Assembly (NCBI GenBank): GCA_016281335.1
Contig: JAEEIK010000148.1
Location: 1-39,943 of the forward strand
Source: Lachnospiraceae bacterium
GTDB lineage: Bacteria; Bacillota; Clostridia; Lachnospirales; Lachnospiraceae
Length of the DNA stretch: 39,943 nt
Reading direction: 5' to 3'
Numbering within the stretch: position 1 is the first letter of the stretch; every line of letters starts with the position of its first letter. A program made the translations under genes and the position numbers. Below the pieces are notes generated by a model, which made no database searches, had not been told where the DNA came from, and was given only the letters and a program-made list of their open reading frames with translations. Of the stretch, positions 16,663 to 25,313 are shown piece after piece.

Positions 16663-19219
16663 CAGTAAAATAAAAGAGCTTTCTTTTTGGGGAGCAGTAG
16701 CATTGAGCCCTGTAATTCTGGTTACTATAGGGCTTTATTTGAGAAATATGTTACCGGGACAACAAAAGATGCTGGTTTACGGGGATTATACCTGTGAATA
16801 TCTCCCTTTTTTCAGACATTTTTGGGATGCGGTAATACATGGACAGAGTCCGGAATACAGTTTTTCAATGGGTATGGGTTCGCCGATGCTGTCGATGTAT
16901 TCCATATTTGCTTTCAGTCCATTCAGTATTGTACCTTATCTGATAAAAGATGTGACACTTGCCGCATATATTACATGGATGGGGAAAACGGCCTTAACTG
17001 CCGCTTTCTTTGCATTTTTTCTTATATATGATCTGAAGAGCAGAAAAGAAACTGCTTTTATCTTTTCGCTTTTTTATTCATTGTCTTCATATATGCTTAT
17101 CTATTACAATAATATACATTTTATGGACATTCTTTATATATTGCCGCTTCTCATGCATTTCCTTGTAAGCTTTGTAAAAGAGAATAAGACCTTCGGACTT
17201 GTCATATGTTATACCTTCAGCTTTATCAATAATTTTTTTGTGGGATATTGTGCCGGATTCTTTTCTTTTCTGATATATATTCTTATGCTATGGTATTTTA
17301 ATGTAAGGGGCGACAGACTTAAACGGAATATAAAAAATTATTGTTTTGCCGTATTTACTTCTGTCTTACTTGCTATGCCGGTAGTATTACCGGCAGTGAT
17401 GTTCGTGGTACAGCATATGCCGGATGGCAGTGATTTTTCGGCTATACCGCTTCAATCTATCTCTTATATAGCCAATTCTATGATGTTCGGACGTAAAATA
17501 TGGGGAATATTTGATTCCATGCCGGCAGCATATTGCGGGTGGCCGGTGACGCTGCTGCTGATCTCCTTTTTTGCGGGTAAAACGGATAAACGTACAAAGC
17601 TGTTTGCTGCAATACCTGTAATACTCCTGCTTATCTGCTGTTTATGGCATCCGGCATATATTTTTATGCATTTGTTTAATGAACCGGACAGTTTTCCCTG
17701 GCGCTTTTCCTTTTTGCTGATATTTATATCCGTATGTACAGCTGCTTACCAGTATGATCATATGGATAAGAAGCTGCTTAGCAGATCACGGATCATATCG
17801 CTCATAATCGTAATTCTGTGCGTCGGAGTAGCATATTTCCTGCATCGCAATGAACTTGTATATAATGATATAATTCCGGCATATATCTTTTGGCTCAATA
17901 TCGGCTTTGTATTACTCCACTTTCTGGGTGATAATAAGAAAATGCTGCTGTATTCCCTGACTGTTTTGGAACTGACTTTTGCTGTGTATTTTCAGCTTCC
18001 GCAGACCCAGGCTGAAGGAAGGGTACAGCAGGATATAAAGGAAGAGGAAGCAAAACTTGATGTACTCACCGCAGACATTAAAAAAAGTGATAATGATTTT
18101 TACCGGACCAGTATTTTTGCACCCCGTTCGTTGAATTCCTCTTTATCATGTGATTATAATGGAATGGAATATTTCTGTTCTTTTGATAATACCAGGCTTA
18201 ATAATGCCTTAAGGCTTCTGGGTCTGCGTGCCAGGGAACAGCAGTATAACAATTTGGGTAATACCGAATTTACCAATATGATCTTTTCGGTGAAGTATAA
18301 CGGATCGATATATCTGGAAGGGCTATTTGAAAATGATCATGTATTACCGCTGGCTTTCTCGGTGACGGAAGATATTAAGAACATAAAAGTCACGGAAGAT
18401 CCGTTTGAAACCCAGCAGAATCTGGCAGATGCAATGACCGGAAATGACAGGATGATCTACGAACCTGTCCGTGTCGATGTGAAAACAAGCGGCGGTATAG
18501 AAATAGAGAATGATGCGGAAAATGACGGATATACTTTCGTAAAAACTGACGAAGAAGGTATGGGAAGCTGGTATACGGATGATGAAGAAGCTCAGCCGCT
18601 ATATATGTTCATTGATACAGGAGTCAGATCTTCAGGCATGTTTGACCAGGATAAGATAGTTTCGGGATATCCCGTCACTACCACAACAGCCATGTCGCTC
18701 CCGTCAATTTACAGATTTTATAAAAATGATGAAAACTCAGATCCTTCGGTATATCTGCTCATGAGGGGGGATATCGGTTCGAGGGTAACAATAAAGAAAA
18801 CCATTGTAAGAAGACTTTTAACTGATTCGATACAGGGTATATATGAGGAGCTGGCTCCGCTTGGATTAAAAATCAGGAGTGTCCGAGATAACAGAATACA
18901 AGGAAGCGTTACAGCAGATGAGAAACATTCCGTGCTTTTTTCGTCCATTCCTTATGATATTAACTGGCGTATCATGATAGACGGAAAAGAATGTGAGACA
19001 TACGCAGTATTTAACGGGGCTTTTCTGGCATGTGATATATCCCCGGGAGAACATGAAGTGGAATATATATACAAAGACAGCGCACTGACGATGGGGCTCG
19101 GAGCTTTTGCATCAGGTCTGCTGCTTTTGCTTATACAATTAAAAAACAACGGAAAGAAAAAAGAAGGAAGTAATGAAGCGTTGGTTTATGATGATGGAGG
19201 CGAAGAGAAGGAATGCTGA
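16634..19219 (+). CDS. YfhO-family GT-C membrane glycosyltransferase (pair B, copy 2)
   Basis: 861 residues from ATG 16634 and closely similar to the preceding gene throughout: GDY at 50-52, FAFSPFSI, HMPDGSDFS, NEPDSFPWRFSF, and the VLFSSIPYDINW ending, so a recent tandem duplication is likely. The soluble C-terminal domain differs more than the membrane part, as expected if the two copies act on different acceptors. The start is uncertain: GTG 16628 and ATG 16634 lack well-spaced binding sites, while TTG 16652 has AAGGA 10 nt upstream. The 3' end overlaps the next gene by 7 nt (ATGCTGA). Confidence 0.83.
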   Translation: MKEKKTLKADSKIKELSFWGAVALSPVILVTIGLYLRNMLPGQQKMLVYGDYTCEYLPFFRHFWDAVIHGQSPEYSFSMGMGSPMLSMYSIFAFSPFSIVPYLIKDVTLAAYITWMGKTALTAAFFAFFLIYDLKSRKETAFIFSLFYSLSSYMLIYYNNIHFMDILYILPLLMHFLVSFVKENKTFGLVICYTFSFINNFFVGYCAGFFSFLIYILMLWYFNVRGDRLKRNIKNYCFAVFTSVLLAMPVVLPAVMFVVQHMPDGSDFSAIPLQSISYIANSMMFGRKIWGIFDSMPAAYCGWPVTLLLISFFAGKTDKRTKLFAAIPVILLLICCLWHPAYIFMHLFNEPDSFPWRFSFLLIFISVCTAAYQYDHMDKKLLSRSRIISLIIVILCVGVAYFLHRNELVYNDIIPAYIFWLNIGFVLLHFLGDNKKMLLYSLTVLELTFAVYFQLPQTQAEGRVQQDIKEEEAKLDVLTADIKKSDNDFYRTSIFAPRSLNSSLSCDYNGMEYFCSFDNTRLNNALRLLGLRAREQQYNNLGNTEFTNMIFSVKYNGSIYLEGLFENDHVLPLAFSVTEDIKNIKVTEDPFETQQNLADAMTGNDRMIYEPVRVDVKTSGGIEIENDAENDGYTFVKTDEEGMGSWYTDDEEAQPLYMFIDTGVRSSGMFDQDKIVSGYPVTTTTAMSLPSIYRFYKNDENSDPSVYLLMRGDIGSRVTIKKTIVRRLLTDSIQGIYEELAPLGLKIRSVRDNRIQGSVTADEKHSVLFSSIPYDINWRIMIDGKECETYAVFNGAFLACDISPGEHEVEYIYKDSALTMGLGAFASGLLLLLIQLKNNGKKKEGSNEALVYDDGGEEKEC

Positions 19220-20922
19220 AAAAAATCTTTTCGTCTGATGCAGGAAGATATGGTATAATAGCCGGCTTGATCGGAGCGGTCATGTTTTTTTTACTCTTTG
19301 GTTATAAGCCGCTTATAGTGACAAATGTTGCTTTCCTATATGATTCAAAAGACAGAGTATTGGCTATGTCCGATACTCCTTATCATCAGTTCGGATTGGA
19401 CTACTTTCTGAGATCACCCTGGAGCTTTCCGCCCGGAAACAATCCGGATTATCCCTATCCTTATGGCTCTTCTATACTGATAAGCGATTCGCTGCCTCTG
19501 TTTGCTTTTATAGCTAAGATTTTTGCCGGAATTCTGCCGGATTACTTTCAGTATTTCGGTATATGGACTCTTTTATGCTTTATACTTCAGGGAACATGCG
19601 CAGCCCTGGTTATGAGGAGACTGGGAGTAAAAATGCTGCACGCCATGTGTGCGGTGCCGCTCTTTGTCATCAACGTGCCGCTGCTGTTCCGCTGTTTCCA
19701 TCATTGTGCCTTGTGCGGACAATGGCTTATACTGCTGGCTGTTTTAGGTTATCTGTATAACGATGGATCAACAGTAAAGAAAAAATGCATTTTTTGGACT
19801 GTGCTCTGTGTGCTCAGTGTACTGATACAGGGATATTTTTTGGTAATGTGCGGCGCTATCATGACTGCGGCGTTCATAAATGATGTGATACATGACCGGA
19901 AAAAGATAATAGGGGATTCTTTTGTGTTTGTTACTGCGTTGATCTCCTCGGTATTTACGTACTTCCTTTGCGGAGGTTTTCTGGAGGATACGGAGCTGTC
20001 AGGAATAATGTTCGGACAGTTTTCCTTTGATCTTTCGTTTCTTCTGGACCCTTATGTTTTTTCTTCTTTCTTTTCGGGAGAACGTAAAGCTGATCTTAAT
20101 ACAGAGCACGATGCATATCTTGGGGTGGGCCTTATACTGCTTTATCTTATATCCATGGCGGTATTGCTGCTTAAGAGAAAAGAGCTGATCGAATATATAA
20201 AGAAAAACAGTGCGAAGAAGATAATAATGGCGCTGGTGTGTATTTGCTTTTTTGTGGTGTCGCTGAGTCCCCAGATAAAGTTCTTCGGAAAGACTGTCGT
20301 AGATCTGATGCCTGTAATACCCGAAAAGATACTTGCTTATATGTCGATCTTCAGATCAAGCGCGAGGTTTTTCTGGCCGGTCTGGTATATAATGCTGCTG
20401 TGCTCCGTAAGGATACTGTCAGGGGCATTTAAGGACCGGAGTACGGCAGTACTTGGACTGATCTTTGTTATATGTGCAGTGATACAGCTTTTTGAACTTC
20501 CGGCTTTGACAATAGAGACAAGAGCAGATGAGATAGTGAAGGGATATCCCTCCTCTCTGGAAAATGCTTTCGGAGACTGTTTTAACGAAAAGGCTAAACA
20601 TGTATCGGTAGTTACTAATCTTCTCGGTAATATGGAAGATGCAAATGTTTTTGCCGTTCATCACGGACTTACAGTCAATCGTGCAAATTTAGGCAGAGGA
20701 AAAGGAATGTCGGTAGATGAAGATATAGAAAAACTGGTTAACGGGCAGGCGGATCATGAAACCATCTACCTTTTAAGGCTGGTAGAAGCTGATGATATAC
20801 CTATAAAGTGGCTTCCGGAGGAATTTGTTCTGTATTATGACAATGAGAAGTATATGTGTTTTTTTGACAGGGCATTGCTTAAATCCGAGCCGGACTGTCA
20901 AAAGCTTGAGCTGAACGAATGA
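19213..20922 (+). CDS. DUF6311-like polytopic membrane protein, probable GT-C glycosyltransferase
   Basis: 569 residues, about ten hydrophobic segments up to residue ~430 and a short soluble C-terminal part. The first outside loop has S53-D54-T55-P56-Y57-H followed by FGLDYFLRSPWSFPPG and later YGSSILISDSLPL, the pattern of DUF6311 proteins, which share the GT-C arrangement of an acidic residue after helix 1. A sugar-transfer role is likely but unproven; acceptor and donor are unknown. Translationally coupled to the upstream YfhO by a 7-nt overlap, with GAGAAGGA before ATG 19213. Confidence 0.7.
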   Translation: MLKKIFSSDAGRYGIIAGLIGAVMFFLLFGYKPLIVTNVAFLYDSKDRVLAMSDTPYHQFGLDYFLRSPWSFPPGNNPDYPYPYGSSILISDSLPLFAFIAKIFAGILPDYFQYFGIWTLLCFILQGTCAALVMRRLGVKMLHAMCAVPLFVINVPLLFRCFHHCALCGQWLILLAVLGYLYNDGSTVKKKCIFWTVLCVLSVLIQGYFLVMCGAIMTAAFINDVIHDRKKIIGDSFVFVTALISSVFTYFLCGGFLEDTELSGIMFGQFSFDLSFLLDPYVFSSFFSGERKADLNTEHDAYLGVGLILLYLISMAVLLLKRKELIEYIKKNSAKKIIMALVCICFFVVSLSPQIKFFGKTVVDLMPVIPEKILAYMSIFRSSARFFWPVWYIMLLCSVRILSGAFKDRSTAVLGLIFVICAVIQLFELPALTIETRADEIVKGYPSSLENAFGDCFNEKAKHVSVVTNLLGNMEDANVFAVHHGLTVNRANLGRGKGMSVDEDIEKLVNGQADHETIYLLRLVEADDIPIKWLPEEFVLYYDNEKYMCFFDRALLKSEPDCQKLELNE

Positions 20923-20942
20923 TATGGTATTGGAGGACAAAG

Positions 20943-22178
20943 ATGATACTATACATCGATCCCGGAACGGGAAGCATGCTGTTTACGGTATTGCTGGGAC
21001 TGGTAACAACGGTATATTTCTTTCTGCAGAAACTGGTACTGAGGATAAAGGTGTATCTGTCGGGAGGCAGGAAGGGCAAAGTTGATACAAATATGATGCC
21101 CTTTGTTATCTTCTCTGATGATAAGAGGTATTGGGAATACTTTAAAGGTGTATGCAGGATATTTGAGGAGAAAGGAAGGGAGCTTGTTTACTGGACCTGT
21201 TCCAAGGATGATCCGGCCCTGAATGAAGATTATAAATATGTGAAGACCGAATATATCGGAAATATAAATGCAGCGAGTGTACGGCTCAACAGGATGAAAG
21301 CGGGGATATGCCTGTCAACGACGCCGGGACTGGACGTATATCAGTGGAAGCGGTCAAAGGATACCAGATGGTATGTCCATATACTGCATACCGCCGGGGA
21401 TGCCAGGGTATACAGGATGTTTGGCATGGATTTCTATGACGCGGTGCTGGTGACCGGAGAGCATCAGATAGAGGAGATACGCCAGCTTGAAGAAGTGAGG
21501 AAGCAGGCACCCAAAGAAATAAGCGTAGCCGGTGAACCCCATATCGACAATCTCTATGAACGTTTCAAAAATGAAGGAATAAGCGGGAAAAAGGGCTTTA
21601 CCGTATTGCTTGCGCCTTCGTGGGGAAGCAGCGGGATACTTGCAAGATTCGGAGAAAAGATAATCAGGGCTCTTATAGCTACGGGATACCATATAATCAT
21701 CAGACCGCATCCCCAGTCCATGCAATCCGAAAAAGAGATGATGGACAGGCTGATGACACAGTTTCCTGATGATGAGCAGATTGAGTGGAATTTTGATAAT
21801 GATAACTATTCTGCGCTCTGCAGAGCGGATATTATGATCTCGGATTTCTCCGGAGTGATCTGGGATTACATGTTCATCTTTGAACGACCGGTGATCTATG
21901 CCGACGTGGAGATAGATGACGGACCTTACGATATCTACTGGGTGAATGACAAACGCTGGCCCATAAAAGTACTGGAAAAGAACGGTATCAGGCTGGAGGA
22001 GGAGAAGTTCGGGCAGCTCAAAGAGATCATCGACGAGGCAGTAAATTCCGAAAGTATAAAAAAGACTATTGAAGAGGCAAGGAGCGAGGCCTGGGCCAAT
22101 CCCGGACATGCAGCGGAAAAGATGGCAGCTTATCTCTTCAGCAAATATGATGAACTGGAGTGTACGGAAACCGCCTGA
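20943..22178 (+). CDS. CDP-glycerol glycerophosphotransferase-family protein (TagB/TagF-like)
   Basis: 411 residues. One N-terminal membrane segment (about 10-30) and a GT-B-like domain with the family signatures: HILHTAGD (146-153), SWGSSG (226-231), RPHPQS (254-259) and DFSGVIWDYMF (from 301). Characterised members transfer glycerol phosphate or ribitol phosphate from a CDP-activated donor during teichoic acid synthesis. No CDP-glycerol supply gene is adjacent, but the next gene carries cytidylyltransferase-type domains fused to a phosphonate enzyme, so a CMP-phosphonate donor is plausible. ATG 20943 is chosen because GGAGG (20932-20936) is 6 nt upstream; a start at 20919 would overlap the previous gene with no site. 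Confidence 0.82.
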   Translation: MILYIDPGTGSMLFTVLLGLVTTVYFFLQKLVLRIKVYLSGGRKGKVDTNMMPFVIFSDDKRYWEYFKGVCRIFEEKGRELVYWTCSKDDPALNEDYKYVKTEYIGNINAASVRLNRMKAGICLSTTPGLDVYQWKRSKDTRWYVHILHTAGDARVYRMFGMDFYDAVLVTGEHQIEEIRQLEEVRKQAPKEISVAGEPHIDNLYERFKNEGISGKKGFTVLLAPSWGSSGILARFGEKIIRALIATGYHIIIRPHPQSMQSEKEMMDRLMTQFPDDEQIEWNFDNDNYSALCRADIMISDFSGVIWDYMFIFERPVIYADVEIDDGPYDIYWVNDKRWPIKVLEKNGIRLEEEKFGQLKEIIDEAVNSESIKKTIEEARSEAWANPGHAAEKMAAYLFSKYDELECTETA

Positions 22179-22201
22179 CAATATGAGAGGAGTTTATCGA
22201 T

Positions 22202-24211
22202 ATGAAAGCCCTTATACTTAATTCCGGAATGGGAACCCGTATGGGAGTGCTTACTTCGGAACATCCGAAGTGTATGACGGAAGTATCCGCGAGAGAGACT
22301 ATATTGTCCAGACAATTACAGCTTTTGTGTGATGCTGGGATCAGAGAAGTGGTGATGACGACAGGAGCTTTTGATGCTGTATTGGTGAATTATTGCCACA
22401 GTCTGGATATGCCTATACATTTTACTTTTGTTAATAATCCGCTTTATAAGGATACTAATTATATATACAGCATCTATTGCGCAAGAGAGCTGCTGGATGA
22501 TGATATTGTCCTGATGCACGGCGATCTTGTTTTTGAGGCCGAGGTACTTGACAGAGTTGTATCAAGCGAAGTTTCGTGCATGACCGTGTCTTCAACTCTG
22601 CCGCTGCCTGAAAAGGATTTCAAGGCACAGATAAAAGACGGTAAAGTAGTCAGAGTCGGTGTTGATATCTTTAATGATGCGGTTGAGGCTCAGCCCTTAT
22701 ATAAACTGATGAGAGCTGACTGGAAGGTATGGCTGGATAAGATAAAAGAGTTTTGCGAAAGCGGAAATACAAAGGTCTACGCGGAAAATGCACTGAACGA
22801 ATTGGAGGGGGCAGCGAATATCAGCGCTCTTGATGTGGAAGAGCTTTTATGCGCGGAGATCGATGATGCTTCGGATCTGGCAGTGGTCACTAACAAGCTG
22901 AAAGAGATAGAGAATCGTCTGGTTTATATGTGTTTTTCCTCTGACATCATACACGGAGGCCATATATCGATAATCAGGAAAGCCTGCAAGCTCGGAAAAC
23001 TGATGATCGGTGTGCTTTCTGATGAAGCCGTGGCTTCATACAAGCGTCTGCCTCTTGTGCCTGAGTCTGAGCGTAAGATGATGTTTGAGAATCTGTCCGG
23101 AGTCCATAAAGTTGTTGAGCAGAAAAGCCTGAGTTACAAGGAGAATATAGAAAAATACAGACCGGCTATAGTTGTTCACGGGGATGACTGGTGCAGCGGT
23201 TTTCAGAAACCGATACGAGATGAAGTGGTGGCAGTGCTGGCAGGCTACGGCGGTAAACTCGTAGAGTTTCCCTACAGCAAAGATGATAAATATGCGGATA
23301 TTGAAGCCCGCACCCGGGCGGATCTGGCTATGCCCGATATACGAAGAGGCAGACTGAAAAGGGTACTGGATGCAAAAGGGCTGATCACAGCTATGGAAGC
23401 GCATGACGGCCTGACAGGCCTGATAGTGGAAAATACCGTTGTACATCAGAATGGCGGCGCCCACCAGTTTGATGCGATGTGGGTGAGTTCACTCTGTGAT
23501 TCCACGGCAAAGGGTAAGCCGGATATAGAGCTGGTGGATATGACCTCACGTTTCCGGACTATAGAGGATATCACGGAAGTAACCACCAAGCCGATTATCT
23601 TTGACGGTGATACAGGCGGAAGGACCGAGCATTTCATATATACGGTAAGGAGTCTGGAGCGCCTCGGGGTATCAATGGTGATCATAGAGGATAAGACCGG
23701 GCTTAAAAAGAATTCATTATTCGGGACTGAGGTCGAACAGACGCAGGACAGTATAGAGCATTTCTGCAAGAAAATAAAGGCAGGAAAGAGGGCAAGCAGG
23801 ACAAAGGAATTCATGATCTGCGCCAGGATAGAAAGCCTGATACTGGAGCAGGGAATGGAGGATGCGCTCGCTCGCGCTTTCGCTTATGTTGAAGCGGGAG
23901 CCGATGCCATAATGATACACAGCAGGAAGAAAGATCCTTCGGAGATCAAAACGTTTATCAGTAAGTTCAGAGAGCAGGATAAACAGACTCCTTTAGTACT
24001 GGTGCCTACTTCATTTAATTCCGTTAAAGAAGAGGAATGGAAGGAACTGGGAGCGAACATCATCATATACGCAAATCAGCTTATGCGGGCGCAGGTACCT
24101 GCTATGCAGAAGGCGGCTGAGACGATACTTGAAAACCACAGAGCAGAAGAGTGTGATGCAATGCTGATGCCGTTCAAGGATATAATACGTTTGATACCGG
24201 TGGAGGAATGA
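22202..24211 (+). CDS. pepM: Fusion: PntC-like NTP transferase / HxGH cytidylyltransferase-like / phosphoenolpyruvate mutase
   Basis: 669 residues in three parts. Residues 1-~235 are a LicC/PntC-type nucleotidyltransferase (NSGMGTRMG at 7-15, PKCM at 22-25, HGDLVF). Residues ~236-375 are a TagD/GCT-type domain with H251-G-G-H254. Residues ~381-669 are PEP mutase with FDGDTGG, the diagnostic E496-D497-K498...N504-S505 loop, and ARIESLI. PEP mutase makes phosphonopyruvate from PEP, the entry step to almost all natural phosphonates. PntC-type enzymes activate phosphonates as CMP esters for transfer to glycans or lipids. So one protein may both start the pathway and activate its product. AGAGGAG lies ~9 nt before ATG 22202. 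The catalytic state of the middle domain is unclear; such a domain occurs on many PEP mutases. Confidence 0.92.
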   Translation: MKALILNSGMGTRMGVLTSEHPKCMTEVSARETILSRQLQLLCDAGIREVVMTTGAFDAVLVNYCHSLDMPIHFTFVNNPLYKDTNYIYSIYCARELLDDDIVLMHGDLVFEAEVLDRVVSSEVSCMTVSSTLPLPEKDFKAQIKDGKVVRVGVDIFNDAVEAQPLYKLMRADWKVWLDKIKEFCESGNTKVYAENALNELEGAANISALDVEELLCAEIDDASDLAVVTNKLKEIENRLVYMCFSSDIIHGGHISIIRKACKLGKLMIGVLSDEAVASYKRLPLVPESERKMMFENLSGVHKVVEQKSLSYKENIEKYRPAIVVHGDDWCSGFQKPIRDEVVAVLAGYGGKLVEFPYSKDDKYADIEARTRADLAMPDIRRGRLKRVLDAKGLITAMEAHDGLTGLIVENTVVHQNGGAHQFDAMWVSSLCDSTAKGKPDIELVDMTSRFRTIEDITEVTTKPIIFDGDTGGRTEHFIYTVRSLERLGVSMVIIEDKTGLKKNSLFGTEVEQTQDSIEHFCKKIKAGKRASRTKEFMICARIESLILEQGMEDALARAFAYVEAGADAIMIHSRKKDPSEIKTFISKFREQDKQTPLVLVPTSFNSVKEEEWKELGANIIIYANQLMRAQVPAMQKAAETILENHRAEECDAMLMPFKDIIRLIPVEE

Positions 24212-24212
24212 G

Positions 24213-25310
24213 ATGATAATCACACCGGCAGATAATTATCTCGCATTGGATCAGTGGCTTAGTGATAAGAAAAAGCTATTGCTGGTCTGCGATGATTCCA
24301 TAAGGTTTCAGAAAAAGCTGAATAAGAAACTGGAAGAAATAAGGATACCCTTTGTATCCTTCTCTGATTTTACGCCCAATCCTCTTTATGAATCCGTGGT
24401 AAAAGGAGTAGAGCTGATACGTAAAGAAGAGTGTGACTGTATCATGGCTGTCGGAGGCGGATCAGCTATTGACGTGGCTAAATGTATAAAGAAGTATATG
24501 AATATGAGCGGAGATGGTGCTGACGGAAAATGGCTTAAGGAAAACGCGCCATCTTCAGTAATACCCTTTCTGGCTATGCCCACAACTGCAGGGACCGGAT
24601 CGGAAGCTACAAGATATGCTGTCATATATTACAAAGGCGAGAAACAGAGTATCACTGATGAGGGTTTTATACCGGATACTGTGCTCATGGATCCCGAAGC
24701 CCTAAAGACTCTTCCGCTTTATCAGAAAAAGGCAACAATGATGGATGCCCTCTGCCATGCAATTGAATCCTGCTGGTCTGTTAACAGTACGGATGAAAGC
24801 AGCGAATATGCATTGAATGCCATAAAGGCGGTCATCAAAAACATGGATGCTTACCTGGAAAATTCTGAAGAGGGAAATAAACAGATGCTTATGGCTGCAC
24901 ATATCGCAGGTAAGGCTATAAACATAAGTCAGACTACCGCAGGACATGCGATGTGTTACAAGATCACTTCCATATTCGGCTGTGCTCACGGGCATGCGGC
25001 GGTCCTCTGCGACAGGATACTGTATCCTTGGATGATAAAGAATGACAGACTCTGCATTGACAAAAGGGGAGCCGGTCATTTGAATAAAATGCTTAATGAG
25101 ATCGGACTGGCGCTTGGCGGTAAGGATGCAGAGGAAGGGGCAGAAATACTTGCCGGGGTTTTTGCAAAACTGGAACTGGAAATACCTGAGGCATCCGGGG
25201 AACAGATGGAGGAACTGGTAAAAGGAGTAAATCCGGTAAGGCTTAAGAATCATCCCATACCGCTTGATGAGGAAACGATAAGGCAGCTGTACAGAGAGAT
25301 TTTGAGGTGA
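24213..25310 (+). CDS. Iron-containing alcohol dehydrogenase, probable phosphonoacetaldehyde reductase
   Basis: 365 residues, group III Fe-ADH. NAD(P) motif GGGSAID at 81-87; PTTAGTGSE; metal ligands D178, H182, H245 and H259, with the family spacing intact, so the enzyme should be active. Between PEP mutase and phosphonopyruvate decarboxylase genes it most likely reduces phosphonoacetaldehyde to 2-hydroxyethylphosphonate, as PhpC does in phosphinothricin and related pathways. The alternative AEP branch would need an aminotransferase, which is absent from the window. GGAGG at 24202-24206 precedes ATG 24213 by 6 nt; the gap to pepM is 1 nt. Confidence 0.85.
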   Translation: MIITPADNYLALDQWLSDKKKLLLVCDDSIRFQKKLNKKLEEIRIPFVSFSDFTPNPLYESVVKGVELIRKEECDCIMAVGGGSAIDVAKCIKKYMNMSGDGADGKWLKENAPSSVIPFLAMPTTAGTGSEATRYAVIYYKGEKQSITDEGFIPDTVLMDPEALKTLPLYQKKATMMDALCHAIESCWSVNSTDESSEYALNAIKAVIKNMDAYLENSEEGNKQMLMAAHIAGKAINISQTTAGHAMCYKITSIFGCAHGHAAVLCDRILYPWMIKNDRLCIDKRGAGHLNKMLNEIGLALGGKDAEEGAEILAGVFAKLELEIPEASGEQMEELVKGVNPVRLKNHPIPLDEETIRQLYREILR

Positions 25311-25313
25311 GAC

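Noticed and set aside
21354-22181. 275-codon open frame on the minus strand
   Set aside because: It lies wholly inside the TagB/TagF-like gene, which has conserved motifs; the minus frame shows no recognisable domain and no binding site.
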